Below are positions 36,730-44,585 of a DNA stretch of 64,000 bases, piece after piece (positions within the stretch are counted from its first letter, which is position 1; every line of letters begins with the position of its first letter). The DNA lies in assembly GCF_039880525.1 (NCBI RefSeq), contig NZ_CP156989.1, forward strand, positions 496,001 through 560,000, in the 5' to 3' direction. The position numbers and the translations under genes were made by a program. The DNA is from Agrococcus sp. ProA11 (GTDB lineage Bacteria; Actinomycetota; Actinomycetes; Actinomycetales; Microbacteriaceae). A model generated the notes under the pieces. That model did not search any database, was not told the origin of the DNA, and saw nothing but the letters and a program-made list of their open reading frames with translations.

Positions 36730-36805
36730 GCCGCCTTAGCTCAGTCGGCAGAGCGATTCACTCGTAATGAATAGGTCCGGAGTTCGATTCTCCGAGGCGG
36801 CACCA
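36730..36805 (+). tRNA. tRNA-Thr (anticodon CGT), CCA encoded
   Basis: A 76-nt cloverleaf: acceptor GCCGCCT/AGGCGGC, D-arm TTAGCTCAGTCGGCAGAGC, anticodon loop CTCGTAA with anticodon CGT, T-arm GAGTTCGATTCTC, encoded CCA. Confidence 0.96.
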
Positions 36806-36810
36806 CGCAG

Positions 36811-36859
36811 AACGGCCCCCGATCGCGACTTCCACTGGAAGCCCGGCACGGGGGCCGTT
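36811..36859 (+). terminator. Terminator hairpin after tRNA-Thr
   Basis: AACGGCCCCCG (36811-36821) pairs perfectly with CGGGGGCCGTT (36849-36859), five bases beyond the tRNA. Confidence 0.75.
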
Positions 36860-36900
36860 GCTCGTCTTCCACGCGGGCGAGCGGCGTGGCCCGCGGAGTC

Positions 36901-37311
36901 TCAGCTGAGCGTGGCGAGCAGTCGCTCGCATGCCTGCTCGCAGCGGCGGCACGCCTCGGCGCAGAGCCGGCAGTGCTCGTGCATGTCCGCGTGCTGCTCG
37001 CACTCGTCCGCGCACGCGCGACAGGCCGCGATGCAGGCCTCCAGCACGGCCTTCGTGACCGACATGTCGGCGCCCGTGCGGCGCGAGAGGATCTGCCCGG
37101 TCGCGCCGCAGACGTCGGCGCAGTCGAGGTTCGTGCTGATGCACGCGCGCAGGTCGGCGACCATGTCCTCTGCGAGGCACGCGTCGGCGCATGCGGAGCA
37201 CGTCTGAGCGCACGCGAAGCACGCCTCGATGCACTCGGCGAGTGCGTTGCGGTCCACGCCTCCGAGATCCTTCGGGTAGCTGTCGAGCATGGCACTGATC
37301 GTGTGAGTCAT
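36901..37311 (-). CDS. Four-helix-bundle copper storage protein (Csp/DUF326 type)
   Basis: A 136-residue protein with 18 cysteines spaced along four predicted helices, for example ECIEACFACAQTCSACADAC and CRLCAEACRRCEQACERL. This is the pattern of Csp copper storage proteins, which line the inside of a four-helix bundle with Cu(I)-binding cysteines. There is no signal peptide, so a cytosolic Csp3-like form is likely. The ATG at 37311 has GGAG six bases upstream; a second ATG lies three bases earlier. It is divergent from the nicotinamidase gene across a region with an inverted CGGTACCG repeat. Copper storage is inferred from the family. Confidence 0.88.
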   Translation of the reverse strand: MTHTISAMLDSYPKDLGGVDRNALAECIEACFACAQTCSACADACLAEDMVADLRACISTNLDCADVCGATGQILSRRTGADMSVTKAVLEACIAACRACADECEQHADMHEHCRLCAEACRRCEQACERLLATLS

Positions 37312-37421
37312 CATCTTCTCCTTCCGCTGGACGGCCGCGTTGCCGTCGGCGGCCATGCAACCGCCGCGACCTGAGGAGCCACTGAACGCGCCGGTCGCGG
37401 CGGCGGTGCTCGCAGCTCCAG

Positions 37422-37470
37422 CGGTACCGAAGTGTCGCCTCTCGGCGCTCGTCCCGACCGTTCGGTACCG
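37422..37470. promoter_or_regulatory. Inverted CGGTACCGAA repeats in a divergent promoter region
   Basis: CGGTACCGAA (37422-37431) and its exact reverse complement TTCGGTACCG (37461-37470) lie 39 bases apart, centre to centre, close to four helical turns. Further GGTACCGG/GGCACCGG copies continue to 37482. The sites could bind a regulator of the copper protein or the nicotinamidase. Confidence 0.55.
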
Positions 37471-37513
37471 GTACCGGCACCGGTGTCGGGGAGGGCGAGC
37501 GGATGCCGCGGCG

Positions 37514-37519
37514 TACGCT
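37514..37519 (+). promoter_or_regulatory. Leaderless -10 box for the nicotinamidase gene
   Basis: TACGCT followed by six bases and ATG at 37526. Confidence 0.55.
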
Positions 37520-37525
37520 GGGGGC

Positions 37526-38098
37526 ATGACTCGCGGCATCCTGATCGTCGACGTGCAGAACGACTTCACCGAGGGCGGTGCGCTCGGCACCGACGGTGGC
37601 GCCGCGGTCGCGGCCGCCATCACAGCGCATCTGCGCTCCCATGACTACGCCCTCGTTGCGGCGAGCCGCGACTGGCACGACGCCGGCAACGACAACGGCG
37701 GCCACTTCGCCGCCGGCGAGCCCGACTTCGTCGACACCTGGCCCGTGCACTGCGTCGCCGGCACCGAGGGAGCCGAGTACCACCACGCGCTCGACGTGCT
37801 CGCGATCGACGTGCACGTGAAGAAGGGGCAGGGCGAGCCCGCGTACTCGGCCTTCGAGGGGACGACCGATGAGGGCGAGACCCTTGCCGAGGTGCTGGAG
37901 GAGCAGGGCATCGACGAGCTCGATGTGGTCGGCATCGCGACCGACTACTGCGTGAAGGCCTCCGCGCTCGACGCGGCGCTCGCGGGCATCTCGGTGCGCG
38001 TCATCGATGCGCTGACCTCAGCCGTGACCGACGCCTCCCGCGCGAGCGCGCTCGACGAGATGCGTGACGGCGGCGTCGAGGTCGTCCGCGAGCGCTGA
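37526..38098 (+). CDS. pncA: Nicotinamidase/isochorismatase family hydrolase
   Basis: Hydrolyses nicotinamide to nicotinate for NAD salvage. The 190-residue protein has MTRGILIVDVQNDFTEGGAL (catalytic Asp), the metal-binding ASRDWHDAGNDNGGHF region, a lysine in VHVKKGQGEP and the active-site cysteine in VVGIATDYCVKASALDA, all matching PncA. The leaderless TACGCT box sets the start. The longer open frame upstream would cover the operator region and has no support. Confidence 0.9.
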   Translation: MTRGILIVDVQNDFTEGGALGTDGGAAVAAAITAHLRSHDYALVAASRDWHDAGNDNGGHFAAGEPDFVDTWPVHCVAGTEGAEYHHALDVLAIDVHVKKGQGEPAYSAFEGTTDEGETLAEVLEEQGIDELDVVGIATDYCVKASALDAALAGISVRVIDALTSAVTDASRASALDEMRDGGVEVVRER

Positions 38099-38133
38099 GC
38101 GCGCAGCGCACCCGCGCGCCGACACGATCCACA

Positions 38134-38189
38134 GGCGACTCCCGCGCGACTCGCCCCGCGCGGCGACTCCCGCGCGACTCGCCTCGCGC
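38134..38189 (+). repeat. Two tandem 28-bp repeats
   Basis: Two adjacent copies beginning GGCGACTCCCGCGCGACTCG, differing at one base (CCCC or CTCG near the end), in the 144-bp gap before the MMPL gene. Confidence 0.85.
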
Positions 38190-38207
38190 GGCGCGTCCGG
38201 TCGCTGT

Positions 38208-38236
38208 TTGATCAGATAGCCGACAACAAGTAGTCT
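38208..38236 (+). promoter_or_regulatory. Complete promoter for the MMPL gene
   Basis: TTGATC (38208-38213), a 17-base spacer and TAGTCT (38231-38236), with the ATG only six bases further. This is the clearest leaderless promoter in the window. Confidence 0.75.
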
Positions 38237-38242
38237 GCCTAC

Positions 38243-40447
38243 ATGGCTTCGACATCGACCGCCCCCGATCGCGATCGTCGGAGCGTCCCGACCTGGCTGC
38301 GTGTGCTCATCCCCGTGGTGCTCATCCTCGGGTGGTTCGCGGCAGCAGGCTTCGGGGGGCCGACCTTCGGCAAGCTCTCCACCGTCGTCTCCAACGACCA
38401 GACGAGCTTCCTGCCGGCCAGCGCCGAGTCGACCGAGGTGCAGGCGGTGCTGCCGGAGTTCCTCGGCGCTGACGAGGTGCCCGCGATCGTGGTGGTCGCC
38501 GGGGAAGCCGACTTGAGCGCAGCCGCGCTCGACGCGGTGGCCGCGCTGCAGGAGACGATCGCAGGGCTCGACGGCGTGGTCCAGGCCTCGCCTGTGGTGC
38601 CGAGCGATGACGGCCAGGCGGCGCAGATCGTCGCGCTGCTGGACGGCTCCGGGTCGTCGGAGGAGCTCTCGGCCACGACCGAGGCGCTGCGCGCCGAGGT
38701 CGCCGATGCCGACCTGGGCAATGGCGTGCAGGCCGCGGTCACCGGCCCGGCAGGGTTCAGCGCCGACATCGGCGCCGCCTTCGCGGGCATCGACGGGATC
38801 CTGCTCCTCGTCGCACTCGGTGCGGTCTTCATCATCCTCGTGCTCGTCTACCGATCGCCGCTGCTGCCGGTGCTCGTGCTGTTCACGTCGGTGGCAGCGC
38901 TCAGCCTTGCGATCCTCATCATCTTCACCCTCGCGCAGGCCGACATCCTCACGCTCAGCGGGCAGACGCAGGGCATCCTCTTCATCCTCGTGGTGGGTGC
39001 CGCCACCGACTACGCGCTGCTGTACACCGCGCGCTTCCGCGAGGCGCTCGGGCAGACCCCATCGCGCTGGCAGGCGACGCTGACGGCGCTGCGCGGCTCG
39101 ACCGAGCCGATCGTCGCCTCTGGCGGCACGGTCATCGCCGGCCTCCTCTGCCTGCTGCTGAGCGACCTGGTCTCGAACCAGCAGCTCGGCCCGGTGGCGG
39201 CGATCGGCATCGCCACCTCGATCCTCGCCGGGCTCACGCTGCTGCCCGCGCTGCTGCTCGCGTTCGGCCGCGTGGCCTTCTGGCCGCTCGCGCCGACGCC
39301 CGAGCGGCCGCGCGTCAAGGCCGATGATCAGGGCTTCTGGGGCGGCGTCGCACGGCTTGTCGACCGTCGCAGCCGCACCGTCTGGATCGCGACGGCGCTG
39401 GTGCTGGGTGCCGGCGCGCTCGGCCTCACGCAGCTGCAGGCGAACGGTGTGCCCTCCAGCGACTTCGTCGTCGGCGAGTCCGAGGCGCGCGACGGCCAGG
39501 AGCTCCTGTCCGAGCACTATCCGGGCGGCTCCGGCAGTCCGACGCAGATCGTCGTGCCGGAGGCCGACCAGGACGCGGTCGCCGAGGCGGTCGCCGACCT
39601 CGACGGCGTCGAGGGCGTCTCGGTGGCGAGCGAGGACTCGCCGTCGGGCACCATCCCGCTGCCGGTCGACCCCGTGTCGCCGTTCGCGGCCGCGGCGCCC
39701 ACGGTGGTCGACGGGCAGGTGCTGCTGCAGGCCACGCTCCTGGACGCACCGGATTCGGATGCGGCGCAGGCGGTCGTGCGAGAGATGCGCGCCGTGGTGC
39801 AGGGCGAGTCCGCCGCGGCTGCCGTCGGCGGGCCGACCGCCACTGCGATCGACACCAACGACGCCTCGCAGCGCGACCGCGCGCTGATCATCCCCATCGT
39901 GCTGGTGGTGATCTCGCTCATCCTGATGCTGCTGCTGCGCTCGGTGATCGCCGCGCTGCTGCTGCTGGCGACGACCGTGCTGTCGTACGGCACGGCGCTG
40001 GGCGTCGGTGCCCTCATCCTCACCGCCCTCGGCGTTCCCGCCATGGATCCGTCCGTGCCGCTGTTCGCCTTCGTCTTCCTGGTCGCGCTCGGCGTCGACT
40101 ACAACATCTTCCTCATGACCCGCGTGCGCGAAGAGGTCGCGACGCTCGGCCACCGGCGCGGGGTGCTGCGCGGGCTGCGGGTGACGGGCGGTGTGATCAC
40201 CTCGGCGGGCGTCGTGCTGGCCGCGACCTTCGCAGCCCTCGGCGTCATCCCCGTGCTGTTCCTGCTGCAGCTCGCCATCATCGTCGCGCTCGGCGTGCTC
40301 ATCGACACGACCCTCGTGCGCTCGCTGCTCGTGCCTGCGCTCGCCCTCGAGATCGGCCCGAAGACCTGGTGGCCGTCGAAGCTCGCGCGCGAGCGCCGCG
40401 GTCCGAAGCACGCCGCGGGGCCAAGCCCGGAGCCGGTCGAGGCCTAG
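38243..40447 (+). CDS. MMPL/RND family transporter
   Basis: A 734-residue membrane protein of the MMPL type. One N-terminal membrane helix (WLRVLIPVVLILGWFAAAGF), an extracytoplasmic loop of about 150 residues and five more helices form the first half; residues 375-710 repeat that plan. The conserved SSD-like core includes GILFILVVGAATDYALLYTA and, in the second half, FVFLVALGVDYNIFLMTRVR, whose aspartates carry protons in the family. It resembles YdfJ-type exporters; the substrate (lipid or drug) is unknown. Transcription probably starts at its ATG. Confidence 0.9.
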   Translation: MASTSTAPDRDRRSVPTWLRVLIPVVLILGWFAAAGFGGPTFGKLSTVVSNDQTSFLPASAESTEVQAVLPEFLGADEVPAIVVVAGEADLSAAALDAVAALQETIAGLDGVVQASPVVPSDDGQAAQIVALLDGSGSSEELSATTEALRAEVADADLGNGVQAAVTGPAGFSADIGAAFAGIDGILLLVALGAVFIILVLVYRSPLLPVLVLFTSVAALSLAILIIFTLAQADILTLSGQTQGILFILVVGAATDYALLYTARFREALGQTPSRWQATLTALRGSTEPIVASGGTVIAGLLCLLLSDLVSNQQLGPVAAIGIATSILAGLTLLPALLLAFGRVAFWPLAPTPERPRVKADDQGFWGGVARLVDRRSRTVWIATALVLGAGALGLTQLQANGVPSSDFVVGESEARDGQELLSEHYPGGSGSPTQIVVPEADQDAVAEAVADLDGVEGVSVASEDSPSGTIPLPVDPVSPFAAAAPTVVDGQVLLQATLLDAPDSDAAQAVVREMRAVVQGESAAAAVGGPTATAIDTNDASQRDRALIIPIVLVVISLILMLLLRSVIAALLLLATTVLSYGTALGVGALILTALGVPAMDPSVPLFAFVFLVALGVDYNIFLMTRVREEVATLGHRRGVLRGLRVTGGVITSAGVVLAATFAALGVIPVLFLLQLAIIVALGVLIDTTLVRSLLVPALALEIGPKTWWPSKLARERRGPKHAAGPSPEPVEA

Positions 40448-40522
40448 GCCGAATGCGCGTGGGCGCGCGGTCGTTGCCCGTGCCCTGAGTCCCTCAATGT
40501 GCGATCGGGTTTGCGCTTCAGC

Positions 40523-40538
40523 GTAATACGGTAATACG
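40523..40538. promoter_or_regulatory. Operator candidate for the GntR regulator
   Basis: Two direct GTAATACG units create GGTAATACG, close to the FadR-type GGTnnnACC pattern and to the perfect site at 47576-47586. It lies 24 bases before the regulator's start, so autoregulation is likely. Confidence 0.55.
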
Positions 40539-40561
40539 GTCGTAGTGCCGAGGAGGGCGAC

Positions 40562-41218
40562 ATGACACTTGCACGACGAGCCGCGCCGCTGCGGGAAGAG
40601 GCGGTTGCCGAGATCCGCGCCTCGATCGTTCGCGGTGAGTTGGCGCCCGGCTCGCGCGTGACCGAGAAGGCGATCGAGCAGCGACTGGGGGTCAGTCGCA
40701 CGGTCGTCCGCGAAGCGCTACGGCAGTTGGAGAGCGAGCGGCTGATTCGCATCCAACCCGGGAGTGGCCCTGTCGTCGCCGAGCTCAGCGCCGACGAGGC
40801 GCGACAGCTCTACGAGGTACGGGCCGCCCTGGAGGCGACCGCTGCGAGATTGGCCGCACGGCATGGCGATGAGCGGCACATCCGCGCGCTCCAAGCCGCG
40901 TTCTCCTTGATGGGCGACGAGCCGCCGGCAACGCTGGAGGAGCTCCTCGCCATCAAGAGCAGCTTCTACTCGGCACTCATCGACGCCAGCCGCAACCACA
41001 TCATCGGTGAGCAGCTCGCGAACGTGCAGGCTCGCATCAGCCAGCTCCGTGCCGTCACGCTCTCGGCCCCGAACCGGCACCCGGCAATGCGCGCCGAGCT
41101 CGGCGCCGTGGTCGATGCGATCGTGCGGGGCGACGCCGATCGTGCCTACGACCTCTCCGTCGCCCATGTGATGGCGGCCTCCGCCATCGCTCTCGACCAC
41201 TTGGAGTCCACTGCATGA
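40562..41218 (+). CDS. GntR family regulator with FCD domain
   Basis: A 218-residue repressor-type regulator. Residues 10-75 form the GntR winged helix (LREEAVAEIRASIVRGELAP, then GVSRTVVREALRQLESERLI) and residues 80-205 an all-helical FCD effector domain (LYEVRAALEATAARLAARHG and the metal-binding His of the family near DAIVRGDADRAYDL). GAGGAGGG precedes the ATG. It is coupled to the next gene by an ATGA overlap and likely controls this catabolic operon. The ligand is probably an organic acid, as in other FCD proteins. Confidence 0.93.
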   Translation: MTLARRAAPLREEAVAEIRASIVRGELAPGSRVTEKAIEQRLGVSRTVVREALRQLESERLIRIQPGSGPVVAELSADEARQLYEVRAALEATAARLAARHGDERHIRALQAAFSLMGDEPPATLEELLAIKSSFYSALIDASRNHIIGEQLANVQARISQLRAVTLSAPNRHPAMRAELGAVVDAIVRGDADRAYDLSVAHVMAASAIALDHLESTA

Positions 41219-42114
41219 GCACCACGCTGTTCCTCGGGATGGGCCGGATGGGAGCGCCGATGGCGCGTCTTCACGCGGCAGCGTTCCCGACTCGCGTCTA
41301 CGACGTCTTCGCGGAGGCAGCACACGCTGTCGCGGCAGCCTCGGAGGCCGAAGCCGTCACCGACCTCGCCGCCGGCATCGAAGGCGTCGACGTCGTGATC
41401 CTGATGCTTCCGACCAGCGCGCACGTCGAAGACGCGCTGCAGGGCGAGAACGGACTGTTCGCGCGCCTGCCAGCAGGCGCACTGATCATCGACATGGGTT
41501 CCAGCGAGCCCGCCAGCACGAGGGCGCTCGCGGTCGAGGCCGCCGAGGCCAACATCGAGTATGTCGACGCGCCCGTCTCCGGCGGCATCTCGAAGGCTGA
41601 GACCGGGCAGCTGACCATCATGGTCGGCGGCGGGTCCGAAGCCGTTGCCCGCGCGATGCCGCACCTCCAGCCGGTCGGCACCTCCATCGTGCACGTGGGC
41701 CCGGCTGCCGCCGGCCACGCCGCGAAGGCCCTCAACAACCTCGTCAGCGCGACGAACATCGCCGCGGCCACCGAGGCGGTGACCGTGGCGAAGCACTACG
41801 GCATCGATCCCGCCACGATGGTCGAAGTGCTGAACGCCTCGACCGGCATGAGCCAGGCCACGCAGGTGAAGTTCCCGCAGCACATCCTGCCCGGCACCTA
41901 TGCCTCGAAGTTCTCCTACGACCTGATGCTCAAGGACATGGGCATTGCACGGCGCATGGCTGACGAGGTGGGCTTCGCGCCGGTCACCGGCGCGGCATTC
42001 GAGACGCTCACCCGCTTGCGCGCCGAGCTCGGCGACGCTCCTGATCACACCGAGATCGCCCGCGTGTATGCGACGGCGACCGGCATCACCATCGACGAAG
42101 GGAACGCACGATGA
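41215..42114 (+). CDS. NAD(P)-dependent beta-hydroxyacid dehydrogenase
   Basis: A 299-residue enzyme of the 3-hydroxyisobutyrate/tartronate semialdehyde reductase family. It begins with the Rossmann motif FLGMGRMGAPMARLHA, then has the substrate signature YVDAPVSGGISKAETG and the catalytic lysine segment HAAKALNNLVSATN. It interconverts a beta-hydroxyacid and a semialdehyde; which one cannot be told. It overlaps both the GntR gene and the next gene by four bases, so it is the first enzyme of a tightly coupled operon. Confidence 0.92.
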   Translation: MSTTLFLGMGRMGAPMARLHAAAFPTRVYDVFAEAAHAVAAASEAEAVTDLAAGIEGVDVVILMLPTSAHVEDALQGENGLFARLPAGALIIDMGSSEPASTRALAVEAAEANIEYVDAPVSGGISKAETGQLTIMVGGGSEAVARAMPHLQPVGTSIVHVGPAAAGHAAKALNNLVSATNIAAATEAVTVAKHYGIDPATMVEVLNASTGMSQATQVKFPQHILPGTYASKFSYDLMLKDMGIARRMADEVGFAPVTGAAFETLTRLRAELGDAPDHTEIARVYATATGITIDEGNAR

Positions 42115-42530
42115 CGACCATCGACCCGCAGGACTACATCGACGACATGGCGCGCAAGCGCGGCTACGTGCTCGACTACCACAAGGTCATGGCCAAGCAG
42201 GACTTCCCCGTGCTGCAGGCCGCGAACCACATGGTGTCTGCCGCCTACCTCGATCAGCGCACGCTGGATCGTAAGACGAAGGAGCTCATCTTCATCGTCT
42301 CGCTCACGGTCATGCGTGCGTCGAAGGGCCACATCCAGTCGCACATCCGCGTCGCCCTCGACCTCGGGCTCACGCCGAGGGAGATCCTCGAGGCGATCGA
42401 GATCTCGCTGCCCGAGGCCGGCATCGTGGCGTTCCAGACCGGGTTCGAGGCGTGGCGCGAGGTCGTCGGAGCCGACGGCATCGAACCGACGGTCGCCGTC
42501 CACGAGGGCGGCTCTGGCGGCGGCGAATAA
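42111..42530 (+). CDS. Carboxymuconolactone decarboxylase-like protein without cysteines
   Basis: A 139-residue protein of the CMD/AhpD fold: LDRKTKELIFIVSLTVMRAS, then KGHIQSHIRVALDLGLTPRE and EILEAIEISLPEAGIVAF follow the family helices. AhpD-type members use a CxxC pair before the conserved His; here the equivalent stretch is MRASKGH and the whole protein has no cysteine, so a peroxidase role is excluded. A decarboxylase or lyase role on a small acid is more likely. It is coupled to the dehydrogenase gene upstream (ATGA) and is ten bases from the hydrolase gene downstream. Confidence 0.85.
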   Translation: MTTIDPQDYIDDMARKRGYVLDYHKVMAKQDFPVLQAANHMVSAAYLDQRTLDRKTKELIFIVSLTVMRASKGHIQSHIRVALDLGLTPREILEAIEISLPEAGIVAFQTGFEAWREVVGADGIEPTVAVHEGGSGGGE

Positions 42531-42540
42531 GGGCTCGGCA

Positions 42541-43338
42541 GTGACGAGCGAGCTGGCTTGGGAGGTCGTGATCGTGCGGCACGGCACGCGCGACGCTCGC
42601 CGCAGCGAGGTCTTCCTCAACTATCCGTTCTACGGCGAGGACGACGGGCCCTTCACGCTCGACTACTTCTTCTGGGTGCTGCGCCGCGGCGACGAGGCGA
42701 TCGTGGTCGACACCGGCTACTCGGCTGTGGGCGGCGCCTCCCGGGGGCGGAAGGTCCTCGTCGACCCGCTCGAGGCGCTCCGACGGCTCGGTGTGGAGCC
42801 GGCGTCGGGCGCTCCGGTCGTCGTCACCCATGCGCACTACGACCACATCGGCAACCTGTCGGCCTTCACCGCATCCGAGGTGCACATCGCGCAGTCGGAG
42901 ATGGACTTCTGGACCAGCGAGATCGCGACGCGCCCGCTCTTCTCGCACTTCGGCGACCCGGCAGAGGTCGACGAGCTTCGACGCATCGAGACGCAGGGCC
43001 GGCTGCGGCCGTTCACCGGCACAGCGAGCATCGCCGACGGAGTCGAACTCATCGAAGTCGGCGGGCACACACCCGGCCAGGCGATGGTGCTCGTGGAGAC
43101 GAGCGTGGGACGCGTGCTCATCGCCAGCGATGCCGCGCACTTCGTCGAGGAGCTCGAGCGCGACATGCTCTTCGTCTCCATGGCCGACGTGCCGCAGTCC
43201 TACCGCGTGCTCGATCGCATCAGGCAGTCGGATGCGGTGCATGTGCTGACCGGCCACGATGCGGGCACGCTGGCAGCGTTCGAGCCGCTGGGGGAGCCGC
43301 TGCCGGGAATCGCAGCCGTGATCGGTCGGCAACGGTGA
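42541..43338 (+). CDS. Metallo-beta-lactamase fold hydrolase (lactonase-like)
   Basis: A 265-residue enzyme of the N-acyl homoserine lactonase-like branch. The zinc-binding motif THAHYDHIGN is followed by further ligands in VGGHTPGQAM, an Asp in IASDAAHF and a His in VLTGHDAG. An alkaline-type role cleaving a lactone or ester is inferred from this subfamily and from the cluster. The GTG at 42541 directly follows GGGCTCGGCA; the frame upstream lies inside the CMD gene. Its stop overlaps the next gene's GTG. Confidence 0.9.
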   Translation: MTSELAWEVVIVRHGTRDARRSEVFLNYPFYGEDDGPFTLDYFFWVLRRGDEAIVVDTGYSAVGGASRGRKVLVDPLEALRRLGVEPASGAPVVVTHAHYDHIGNLSAFTASEVHIAQSEMDFWTSEIATRPLFSHFGDPAEVDELRRIETQGRLRPFTGTASIADGVELIEVGGHTPGQAMVLVETSVGRVLIASDAAHFVEELERDMLFVSMADVPQSYRVLDRIRQSDAVHVLTGHDAGTLAAFEPLGEPLPGIAAVIGRQR

Positions 43339-44537
43339 GCCTGCCGCGCGACATCGTGGCGGCAGTCCGCGACGATCGGCGGCTGCAGGCGATGAGCCGG
43401 GGAGCGGACGTCACGCTCACCCTCGCTGATGATCGCAGCGCGCAGACGATCCGCCTGCGCGACGGCGACATCGTGCGCGGAGAGCATCCCGCGTTCGCCA
43501 TCCGCCTCGGCGACGCCGCCTGGGCGCAACTGCTCGCAGCGGCGCCCGAAGCCGGTGACCAGCACCTGCTGCCGATGCTGCGCGACGGACGAGCATCGCT
43601 CGAGGGCGACGAGCTCGCCTTCGCGCAGCACCTGCAGATCGTCCGCAGGCTGATCGAGGCCCTTCGGCTCCCCGCACCCGCCTCCTCGCCGATCGAGCGG
43701 CGACCGCTCTCCATGCGAGGCGAGTATGTCCGTATCGATGGGCCGCTGGGTACCTCCGACGTCTACCTTGAGCGGGCTGGCAGCGGTCAGCAGCTGCTGT
43801 GCCTCGCCACCGCGGGCAGTGACTCGAGCCAGTTCCACGGTCTTGTCACCGAGACCGCGCTCACGGATCGCTTCGAGCTCATCGCCATCGATCTGCCGTG
43901 GCACGGCAAGTCGATGCCGGTCCCCGGCGTCGACCCTGTCGAGTACCGGCTCGATCCCGCGGGCTACACGCAGACGATCGTCGCAGTCGCCGACGCTGCG
44001 GGTCTCGATCGACCGATCCTGGTCGGGCCGTCGATGGCCGGCGCAGCCGTTGTTCGCGCTGTGGCGACGCACCCGCGTCGCTTCGCGGGCGCAGTGTCCT
44101 GCCAGGCGGGGCCGTTCGTGCGCGGCAGGAGCACACCGGCGCTGCGCTCGCCAAGCGTGAACCAGGCGTTGCACGTGCCCGAATGGACCTACGGCCTGAT
44201 GAACCCTGCGTCTCCGATCGAGCATCGCGATCGCGTCTGGTGGGGCTACTCGGCAGGCGGCTACGGTGCATACGACGCCGACATCACGGGGTACCAGCGC
44301 TGGGACCTGGCAGAGGTCGAGCACCTGCTGACCGAGGAGAGCCCGCACATCGCGGTGCTCTCCGGCGCCTTCGACACGAGTGTTCCCCCCGACGCGTCGC
44401 GAGAGCTCGCCGAGCGCATCCCGAACTCGTCGTTCGCGCTCATGGTCGAGCTCGGCCACTTCCCGCACGCGGAGCATCCGGCGCGCTTCGCGGGATATCT
44501 TGAGGGCGCAATCGCTCGCATCCTCGCTGCCCGGTAG
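43335..44537 (+). CDS. SCP2-like domain fused to an alpha/beta hydrolase
   Basis: A 400-residue protein with two parts. Residues 1-105 (VTLTLADDRSAQTIRLRDGD, then HPAFAIRLGDAAWAQLLAAA) look like a sterol-carrier-type (SCP2) lipid-binding domain. Residues 125-400 are an alpha/beta hydrolase: IDLPWHGKSMPV, nucleophile elbow LVGPSMAGAAVV (Ser), an Asp in VLSGAFDTSVPPDA and the catalytic His in MVELGHFPHAEH. The fusion suggests a hydrophobic or CoA-like substrate. The GTG overlaps the MBL gene's stop. It ends the coupled operon; the aldehyde dehydrogenase downstream has its own promoter. Confidence 0.85.
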   Translation: MSLPRDIVAAVRDDRRLQAMSRGADVTLTLADDRSAQTIRLRDGDIVRGEHPAFAIRLGDAAWAQLLAAAPEAGDQHLLPMLRDGRASLEGDELAFAQHLQIVRRLIEALRLPAPASSPIERRPLSMRGEYVRIDGPLGTSDVYLERAGSGQQLLCLATAGSDSSQFHGLVTETALTDRFELIAIDLPWHGKSMPVPGVDPVEYRLDPAGYTQTIVAVADAAGLDRPILVGPSMAGAAVVRAVATHPRRFAGAVSCQAGPFVRGRSTPALRSPSVNQALHVPEWTYGLMNPASPIEHRDRVWWGYSAGGYGAYDADITGYQRWDLAEVEHLLTEESPHIAVLSGAFDTSVPPDASRELAERIPNSSFALMVELGHFPHAEHPARFAGYLEGAIARILAAR

Positions 44538-44545
44538 GGCGACGT

Positions 44546-44555
44546 TCGTATACGA
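44546..44555. promoter_or_regulatory. GntR-type palindrome in the aldehyde dehydrogenase promoter
   Basis: TCGTATACGA is a perfect 10-bp palindrome matching the TnGTATACnA sites used by many GntR/FCD regulators, and it includes a TACGAT -10-like sequence. Confidence 0.5.
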
Positions 44556-44585
44556 TTTACATCATCCCCAGTTGAAGGAGTGCTC

